Program-made: the position numbers and the translations under genes
Shown here: positions 58,540 through 64,000 of the stretch, piece by piece
Numbering within the stretch: the stretch's first letter is position 1
Layout: each line of letters begins with the position of its first letter
From: Leifsonia sp. Leaf264
GTDB taxonomy: Bacteria > Actinomycetota > Actinomycetes > Actinomycetales > Microbacteriaceae
DNA: 64,000 nucleotides
NCBI RefSeq assembly: GCF_001422325.1
Contig: NZ_LMMR01000001.1
Location: forward strand, 807,256-871,255
Direction: 5' to 3'
Notes under the pieces: model-generated
Databases searched by the model: none
What the model was told of the DNA's origin: nothing
What the model saw: only the letters and a program-made list of their open reading frames with translations

Positions 58540-59832
58540 CTACTGCGAGAGCACGTCCGTGATCGCGTCATTGTCGGCGTCGACGGTGTCGGTACCGTCG
58601 AGCACCGCGTTGCGCACGAGCGTCAGCCACGGGCTCGTCGGCGAGTTGAACGCCTCCTGGAAGTTGAGCGACACGGGGGTGTCTCCCTTGCCTGCCACCT
58701 CGTTGATGGTGATGAGGCGAGGGTCCTTCTCGGAGTACTCGTTGGTCGCGAGGTCGGAGCGTGAGACCACGTCGTTGTCCTTGGCGAGGACACCGACCTG
58801 AGCCTCCTCCGACATCATCCAGTTGAGGAAGTTCCACGCCTGTGCAGCCTTCTTGGAGTCCTTCGAAACGCCGATTCCATCGCCGCCGACGAAGGTGGAC
58901 CCACCACCCTTCGGGCTGGGGATGCCGGAGACGCCGACGTCGAACGGGGTCGATGACAGCAGCGTGGCCGGGTAGGGCATGAGGCCCACCTTGCCCTCGG
59001 TGAAGCCGGCGGTCCAGGTGGGGCCGGCCTCGTCCTTCGACGACGGCAGCACGGCACCGGACTTCCACAGGTCGGCCCACGTGCTGTAGATCTCCTTGGC
59101 GGTGTCGCTGGCGAGCAGCGACTCCGTGCCCTCGGGGTTCATGACCTGCTCGCCGGCGGCCCACACGCTCGGGAACCACGTGAAGACGAGGCATCCGCCG
59201 CAGTTGAGGCCGGTCGCGGTGCCGTAGGTGTCTGGCTTGTTCAGCCCTTGGATCGCCTTCGCCCACTCGGCGAACTCGGCGAGGTCGGCCGGTCCGGTCT
59301 CAGCGTCCAGTCCGGCCTCGGTCGCCAGTTCCTTGTTCCAGAACAGCATCGACAGATCGAGCACGAACGGAAGCACGTGCTCCTTCCCGTCGGCGGTTCC
59401 GGCGGCCAGATGGCCCTGGTTGATCGAGTCCTTGAAGTCGAGACCGTCGATGTTCGCGGTGAGGTCCTGGAACAGGCCCTGCTTCACCCAGTTCGGCACG
59501 TAGACGATGTCGGCGGCGAAGAGGTCGGGCAGGCTGTTCGAGCCGGCAGCGGCGCCGACCTTGGCGACGTAGTCGTCGTTCGGAACGACGGTGAGCTTGA
59601 CCTGGTTGTCGTGGCTGGCGTTGTAGGCGTCGACCAGCAGGTTCGCCTGCTTCTCGAGCGGGGCACGAGTCCACAGAGTGAGAGACGTACCGTCGTCCAC
59701 TCCCTCGGGGCCGGCACTCGAGGCTGAGGTGCCCGGATCGTCGCTGCTGCAGGCGGCGAGGCCCGCGAGCAGGATGCCGGCGGTGACCACGGCCCCGACC
59801 CTGCGCATCCGTCGGTTCATGGTGCGTGTCAT
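58540..59832 (-). CDS. Sugar ABC transporter substrate-binding lipoprotein (CUT1)
   Basis: A 430-residue solute-binding protein. The signal peptide ends with lipobox LAGLAAC (Cys near residue 28). The mature protein shows the family-1 pattern SLTLWTRAPLEKQANLLVDA, LPDLFAADIVYVPNWVKQG, a Cys-rich NCGGCLVFTWFPS turn that is unusual, and GGDGIGVSKDSKKAAQAWNF. It binds the oligosaccharide outside the membrane. ATG 59832 has GGAG seven bases before. It is the first gene of the operon, divergent from the LacI gene. Confidence 0.92.
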   Translation of the reverse strand: MTRTMNRRMRRVGAVVTAGILLAGLAACSSDDPGTSASSAGPEGVDDGTSLTLWTRAPLEKQANLLVDAYNASHDNQVKLTVVPNDDYVAKVGAAAGSNSLPDLFAADIVYVPNWVKQGLFQDLTANIDGLDFKDSINQGHLAAGTADGKEHVLPFVLDLSMLFWNKELATEAGLDAETGPADLAEFAEWAKAIQGLNKPDTYGTATGLNCGGCLVFTWFPSVWAAGEQVMNPEGTESLLASDTAKEIYSTWADLWKSGAVLPSSKDEAGPTWTAGFTEGKVGLMPYPATLLSSTPFDVGVSGIPSPKGGGSTFVGGDGIGVSKDSKKAAQAWNFLNWMMSEEAQVGVLAKDNDVVSRSDLATNEYSEKDPRLITINEVAGKGDTPVSLNFQEAFNSPTSPWLTLVRNAVLDGTDTVDADNDAITDVLSQ

Positions 59833-59937
59833 GGAAGAACTCCTTCGAACTCGTCATTGAGTGGGCCGGGTGGGGCCCGGTGCTGTGGTGCTGGGTGGTG
59901 CCCGGGTGTGCGATCCGCGGTCGAGCGACCGAAATAT

Positions 59938-60013
59938 CCGAAACGCCTTTCGGTACGGTATCGCGGGCGAATCCGGCCCGTCAAGTGCCACATCCTGTAA
60001 CGTTTACGAAACG
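59938..60013. promoter_or_regulatory. LacI-type operators in the divergent region
   Basis: CCGAAA-CGCC-TTTCGG (59938-59953) is a perfect 16-base inverted repeat with an extra half site CCGAAA nine bases to its left. CGTTT-ACG-AAACG (60001-60013) is a second palindrome, close to the LacI gene start. Both have a central CG as LacI-family sites do. Control of both genes by the adjacent LacI protein is inferred. Confidence 0.65.
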
Positions 60014-60029
60014 CGAGGGGAGCACGTTG

Positions 60030-61064
60030 ATGGCAGACAGGGAAGCGAGCGGGTCGACCGGACGTGCGGCGACCCTCAGTGATGTCGCCAAGCTGGCCGG
60101 GGTCTCCATCGCCACGGCCTCGAAGGCCATCAACGGCCGAGACCAAGTGGCTCCGGCAACGCGGCAACGGGTGATGGCAGCAGCCGAGAAGATATCCTTC
60201 ACGCCGAATGAGCTCGCGCGCAGTCTGATCAACGGACGAACGGGCACTGTGGGCCTGCTCACCAGCGACCTCGAGGGTCGTTTCGTCATCCCCATCCTCA
60301 TGGGCGCTGAAGACGCCTTCGGGGCCGGCCAGGTGAACGTCTTCCTGTGCGATGCACGCGGGGACTCGATCCGCGAGCAGCATCACCTCAAGGCCCTGCT
60401 CACGCGCCGGGTCGACGGCATCATCGTCGTGGGCCGCCAGACCGATCCGCGTCCGTCACTCGGGCACGACATCCCGGTGCCCGTCGTCTACGCCTATGCA
60501 CCGTCCGACGATCCGACGGACATCTCGATCACCCCGGACAATCGCGCTGGCGGCCGCCTCGCCGTGGAGCACCTGATCTCCTGCGGCCGCCGCCGCATCG
60601 CCCTCATCTCGGGCGATCCCTCCTTCGCCGCCGCCCAGGATCGCTCGGTGGGCGTGACGGAGGCGTTGCGCGACGCCGGCCTCGAGCTAGTGGGTTCTCC
60701 CATGTACTCCGACTGGTCGGAGCATTGGGGACGCGACGCGTCGGCCATGCTGCTGCGCCAGTTCCCCGACGTCGATGGCATCGTCTGCGGCTCGGATCAG
60801 ATCGCCCGCGGCGCCCTGGACACCCTCCGCGACCTCGGGCGCGAGGTGCCTGGTGACGTGGCGGTGATCGGCTACGACAACTGGGAGATCCTCGCGACCA
60901 ACTCCCGTCCCGGCCTCACGACGATCGACGCGAATCTCCAGCAGTTGGGACGCGCCGCCGCCACCAGGATCTTCGACGCCCTCGAGGGAACCGAGGTCGC
61001 CAGCGGCACCGAGCACCTGCCGGTGCGACTGGTCATCCGCGGATCGACCATCCCGCGCCGCTGA
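60030..61064 (+). CDS. LacI-family transcriptional regulator
   Basis: A 344-residue repressor. TLSDVAKLAGVSIATASKAI (about residues 14-33) is the helix-turn-helix, with NELARSLINGRTGTVGLL as hinge, then a periplasmic-binding-like sugar domain ending DGIVCGSDQIARGAL and VAVIGYDNWEI. It probably represses the divergent uptake/GH127 operon until its pentose ligand binds. ATG 60030 has GAGGGGAG eight bases upstream; upstream in-frame codons cross the operators. Confidence 0.93.
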   Translation: MADREASGSTGRAATLSDVAKLAGVSIATASKAINGRDQVAPATRQRVMAAAEKISFTPNELARSLINGRTGTVGLLTSDLEGRFVIPILMGAEDAFGAGQVNVFLCDARGDSIREQHHLKALLTRRVDGIIVVGRQTDPRPSLGHDIPVPVVYAYAPSDDPTDISITPDNRAGGRLAVEHLISCGRRRIALISGDPSFAAAQDRSVGVTEALRDAGLELVGSPMYSDWSEHWGRDASAMLLRQFPDVDGIVCGSDQIARGALDTLRDLGREVPGDVAVIGYDNWEILATNSRPGLTTIDANLQQLGRAAATRIFDALEGTEVASGTEHLPVRLVIRGSTIPRR

Positions 61065-61132
61065 GGCGGCCCTCCGCTGCCCGCGATCGACCAGCGCCGT
61101 CTGTCCCGCCGTGGGTCGTCGCTGGCGAGCGA

Positions 61133-61429
61133 CTACTCGAGCGGCACGAGGTCGAGCTCCTGGAAGTCGGCCACCTCGGGCACCCAGCGCGTCGCGACGA
61201 ACTCCACGTGCGCCGGATGCGCGTTGTACGCCTCGTAGGCGGCGGCATCCGCGAACTCCATGGAGAACTGGAAGGCGTGGGCGCTCTTCGGGCTGACCTG
61301 TCGCGAGACGATGAAGTGCTGCACGCCCGGGATCGAGGGGAGGATGGCAGCGGCATCCGCGAGGAACCCACCCTCCTCGGTCGAGCCGGCCGGATGCCGC
61401 AGGGCGAAGCTCACTGTGTGCTGGATCAC
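61133..61429 (-). CDS. Dabb (stress-responsive A/B barrel) domain protein
   Basis: A 98-residue ferredoxin-like dimeric-barrel protein: IQHTVSFALRHPAGS at the start, HFIVSRQVSPKSAHAFQFSM in the middle and YNAHPAHVEFVATRWVPEVA at the end, the standard Dabb pattern. Function is unassigned. TACGGT at 61436-61441 is six bases before GTG 61429, a leaderless signature that decides this start over longer readings. Confidence 0.85.
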   Translation of the reverse strand: MIQHTVSFALRHPAGSTEEGGFLADAAAILPSIPGVQHFIVSRQVSPKSAHAFQFSMEFADAAAYEAYNAHPAHVEFVATRWVPEVADFQELDLVPLE

Positions 61430-61474
61430 CGCTCCACCGTAGCGCGGTGCTCGGCGCCGTCGTAGAGTCCCGGC

Positions 61475-62059
61475 ATGGACGACCACGAGATCAGGCCGCT
61501 CACAGTGGAGACGTGGGACGCCTTCGCCGACCTCGCGGAACGGCACAACGGAGTGTGGGGCGGATGCTGGTGCACCTGGTTCCATCCGGACTGCGAGGAG
61601 AAGGGGAAGACGGCCGAGGGCAACCGCGCCTACAAGGAGCGCCTGGTTCGGGAGGGCCGCGCCCACGCCGCCCTCGTCTTCCAGGGCGACACCGCCATCG
61701 CGTGGGCGGAGTACGGAACTCCTGCCGAGCTGCCCGTGCTCCATCACCTGAAGCAGTACACGGCCACCCTGGACCGCCTGCCCGACTACAGGATCACGTG
61801 CCTGTTCGTCGACAAGCACCACCGCCGCGAGGGCATCGCCGAGATCGCGGTCCGTGGTGCCGTCGAGTTGATCGGCCAGTCAGGCGGCGGCATGGTCGAG
61901 GGATACCCGCACGACCTTCCGCCGGGCAAAAAGACGTCGGCGTCCTTCCTCTACAACGCCACCCGCACCCTCTACGAACGTGTCGGCTTCACCTTCGTTC
62001 GTCCGAAGGGCCAGGGCAACACCGTGATGCGCATGGAGGTTCCGGATGCGCGACGGTAG
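61475..62059 (+). CDS. GNAT-family N-acetyltransferase
   Basis: A 194-residue protein. CLFVDKHHRREGIAEIAVRG (about residues 109-128) holds the acetyl-CoA loop, and NATRTLYERVGFTFVRPKG closes the fold. WGGCWCTWFHPDCEE near residue 28 is an uncommon Cys/Trp-rich N-terminal segment found in one GNAT subgroup. The acceptor is unknown. TAGAGT six bases before the ATG gives a leaderless start. Confidence 0.85.
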   Translation: MDDHEIRPLTVETWDAFADLAERHNGVWGGCWCTWFHPDCEEKGKTAEGNRAYKERLVREGRAHAALVFQGDTAIAWAEYGTPAELPVLHHLKQYTATLDRLPDYRITCLFVDKHHRREGIAEIAVRGAVELIGQSGGGMVEGYPHDLPPGKKTSASFLYNATRTLYERVGFTFVRPKGQGNTVMRMEVPDARR

Positions 62060-62079
62060 GTCGCGCTAGTTTCATAGCC

Positions 62080-62652
62080 ATGGTGAGCTTTGCCGACAAG
62101 CCGATCCTCGACTACACGATCGAGGAGTGGGAGGCGTACCTCGCGGGTTCCCCCGACGACGGCGGGGTGCGGTTGAAGCTCCGCAAGAAGAACTCGTCAG
62201 CCCCGGGCATCACCTGGTCGGAGGCCCTCGACGTGGCCCTCTGCTACGGCTGGATCGACGGCCAGGCCGGCCGCTTCGACGAGGACTACACGCTGCAGGC
62301 GTTCACTCCGCGCCGCAAGAACAGCCCGTGGTCGCAGATCAACCGCGAGCACGTGGCACGGCTCATCGAGGAGGGACGGATGCGCCCGGGCGGCCTCGCC
62401 GAGATCGAGCGGGCCAAGGCCGACGGCCGCTGGGACGCGGCCTACCGCCAGAAGGACGCCGTGCCGCCGCCCGACCTGCAGCTCGCCCTCGACGCCAGCC
62501 CCGATGCGACGGCCTTCTTCGAGACGATGACGAAGATCGAGAAGTTCCGGGTGTACTTCCGTATCGGCAACATCAAGACCCCTGCCGTGCGTGCAGCGCG
62601 CATCCGTGACGTCATCGAGAAGGCCGAGCGCGGCGAGCTGCACTACCGCTGA
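62080..62652 (+). CDS. YdeI/OmpD-associated family protein
   Basis: A 190-residue protein of the YdeI family. GVRLKLRKKNSSAPGITWSE and ALCYGWIDGQAGRFDEDYTL are the conserved core, followed by FTPRRKNSPWSQINREHVAR and a helical C-terminal domain. Distant E. coli relatives affect peptide resistance; no enzyme role is established. TAGTTT at 62067-62072 is seven bases before ATG 62080. Confidence 0.85.
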   Translation: MVSFADKPILDYTIEEWEAYLAGSPDDGGVRLKLRKKNSSAPGITWSEALDVALCYGWIDGQAGRFDEDYTLQAFTPRRKNSPWSQINREHVARLIEEGRMRPGGLAEIERAKADGRWDAAYRQKDAVPPPDLQLALDASPDATAFFETMTKIEKFRVYFRIGNIKTPAVRAARIRDVIEKAERGELHYR

Positions 62653-62681
62653 GCACTCGACCGGGCGCTCTCGCCTCCCGT

Positions 62682-64000
62682 TCACTGTTGTCGGTGCATG
62701 TGTTGTCGGAGTGCGTCGGATTGTCGTACTCGGGATGTTCGGGCTGGTTGCCAGACGGGTGGTCCGAGTTCGGGTGGGGGCATGATCTGGGGGCTGCCGT
62801 CGATCATGCGTACTCGCCAGCCGTTGCGGGTGTCGATGGTGCGGTGGTGGAACCAGCAGAGGAGCACCCCGTTGTCGACGTGAGTCCTGCGATCGACCAC
62901 CCAGGGCACCACGTGGTGGGCTTCGGTTTCGACGGCGGGGCGGCCGCAGATGACGCAGCCGCCGTCGCGGGCGTCCATGGCCCGGCGTTGGGCGCGGTTG
63001 AAGCATCGTTCCGTCGTGCCGAGGGCGAGGATCTTCCCGTTCGCGGCCAGATCGACGGGTTGGATGCCGTTCGCACAGCAGAGTTGTTGCACGGCGATCA
63101 TCGGGATCAGAACGTCGAGGCCGTCGACGTGTCCGACCCCGTGCCCGGAGGTGTGGTCGTCGGCATGCACGGTGACCACCATCGTCGGTGCTGCCCCGCC
63201 CAGAGTGGGGAGTTCTCCGGAGCGGGCGGCAATACCGAACACTGTCGCCAACGCGTCGTGCTGGCGTTGGCTGCGGGTGCGGGGGTCCTTGAGTTGCACC
63301 GGGTCCAGCGCGGTTTCTTCGACCTGTCGTTCGAGTTCTGCCCGGTCCTCGTCGCTCAGGAACTTCTGCGACTGGCGCGGGTTCGTCATCGAGGTGAACA
63401 CCGCCTGCATCGCCCCGGCGAGCTCGGGTACGACCAAGCCTCCACAGGGGATCATGCCGTTGCGGGCGGGCTGGAACCAGAACCCCCGCGAGGCGAACTC
63501 CTTCTCGGTCGGTTCGGCCCCGTCGGGGTTCAGGTACGCCGCCCAGGTGTGGGCGTGGATCTCAGTGACAGAGGGCGGCACCGCAGGTTCGGCCACCGCA
63601 CCCGGCTCGACGGGTTCCCCGATGGCCGCACACACCAGTTCATGCTCAGCGGGCACGAACCTCGAGTAGGTGTCGGTCGGGGCACCCACCTTCGCCTGAC
63701 CGAGGATGCGGGTGATGATCCGCGCCGAATCGAGACCCAACCGGCCACACGCCAGGCCCGCCCGGACGGCGTCGAACTCGGCCGGCAGCACCTCCCCGGT
63801 CAGAGTCGTGTTCGGACGAGTCTGGGACCCGAGCCGGAGCCGAGCCCGGGCGGTGGGCAGACCCACCCGGGTGAGATGCTCCAGCAGTTCCGCCGGGGTG
63901 GGGAACCCCATCCGTTTCGCCAATGACTCGGATCCCAGGATCGGGCGGGACCGGTGGCCGACCTCCCCCGCCGCCAGCACCCGCACCGCGTCGATGGCCC
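62682..64000 (-). CDS. DUF222-HNH endonuclease-like protein, N-terminus outside window
   Basis: At least 439 residues; the reading frame is open through the right edge, so the start is missing. The DUF222 helical region comes first (RARLRLGSQTRPNTTLTGEV and following), and a C-terminal HNH domain has CVICGRPAVETEAHHVVPW, then DNGVLLCWFHHR: two Cys pairs for zinc and the His catalytic site. Such 13E12/REP-like proteins are abundant, multicopy and repeat-like in actinobacteria. Role unknown; mobile ancestry is possible. Confidence 0.88.
   Translation of the reverse strand, partial: AIDAVRVLAAGEVGHRSRPILGSESLAKRMGFPTPAELLEHLTRVGLPTARARLRLGSQTRPNTTLTGEVLPAEFDAVRAGLACGRLGLDSARIITRILGQAKVGAPTDTYSRFVPAEHELVCAAIGEPVEPGAVAEPAVPPSVTEIHAHTWAAYLNPDGAEPTEKEFASRGFWFQPARNGMIPCGGLVVPELAGAMQAVFTSMTNPRQSQKFLSDEDRAELERQVEETALDPVQLKDPRTRSQRQHDALATVFGIAARSGELPTLGGAAPTMVVTVHADDHTSGHGVGHVDGLDVLIPMIAVQQLCCANGIQPVDLAANGKILALGTTERCFNRAQRRAMDARDGGCVICGRPAVETEAHHVVPWVVDRRTHVDNGVLLCWFHHRTIDTRNGWRVRMIDGSPQIMPPPELGPPVWQPARTSRVRQSDALRQHMHRQQ

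Noticed and set aside
62688-63926. A 412-residue plus-strand frame opposite the DUF222-HNH gene
   Set aside because: No domain; the minus strand carries clear HNH and zinc motifs.
62682-64000. Treating the DUF222-HNH gene as an active homing element
   Set aside because: No intron, inverted repeats or target duplication is visible and the N-terminus is outside the window.

Overview
The window is high-GC actinobacterial DNA. The recurring in-frame ggatgcc/gcatcc words, TANNNT boxes 6-7 bases before start codons, an F420-type flavoprotein family, DUF222/HNH proteins, and a galU / 5-formyl-THF cyclo-ligase / fmdB / mscL neighbourhood like that of mycobacteria all point to a member of the Microbacteriaceae. 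No prophage, integrase, insertion sequence, rRNA or CRISPR array was seen. There is one tRNA, tRNA-Ala(CGC).

Layout, left to right. (1) 0-4.7 kb: a partial PPOX protein, the RNA helicase HrpA and a GNAT acetyltransferase. (2) 4.8-12.1 kb, minus strand: a seven-gene set that looks like organosulfur uptake and breakdown. It has a sulfurtransferase, an amino-acid-type ABC importer, a cysteine-synthase-like enzyme, a DszA/NtaA/DmoA-type flavin monooxygenase and a histidine-ammonia-lyase relative that lacks the Ala-Ser-Gly cofactor triad. (3) 12.2-25.7 kb: mostly single genes and small operons for transport, redox and stress (MFS, two aldo/keto reductases, a TetR/membrane-protein pair with visible operators, KhtT/KhtU-like antiporter, GPx, ThrE, AlaX, AlkD, CsbD). 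(4) 26-30.6 kb: conserved housekeeping (galU, rimJ-like and GlpR-like genes with the tRNA on one strand; 5-FCL, fmdB and mscL on the other). (5) 30.8-40.9 kb: a very large helicase-like protein with eroded ATPase motifs, a hexapeptide-repeat protein, a secreted zinc protease with four tandem C-terminal repeats and a lipase-like hydrolase. (6) 41-46.7 kb: DEAD-box helicase, RNase HI, ArsR/SRPBCC genes and a conspicuous palindrome array.

(7) 46.7-53.4 kb is the most interesting part. A 1342-residue single-module synthetase has the full layout of epsilon-poly-L-lysine synthetase (adenylation, carrier, then three membrane-pair plus hexapeptide blocks). Its substrate-pocket residues read close to the known lysine code. 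The gene overlaps an M1 aminopeptidase by one base, a phosphopantetheinyl transferase converges on the aminopeptidase, and a lysine-rich protein lies just upstream. Together these suggest a locus for making and trimming a poly(amino acid), probably polylysine. (8) 54.6-61 kb: an arabinofuranoside uptake and hydrolysis operon (binding protein, two permeases, GH127 enzyme) divergent from a LacI regulator. (9) 61-64 kb: small enzymes and a DUF222-HNH protein cut by the window edge.

About twenty genes have a TANNNT box exactly 6-7 bases before the start codon, the signature of leaderless mRNAs. This pattern was used to choose several starts.
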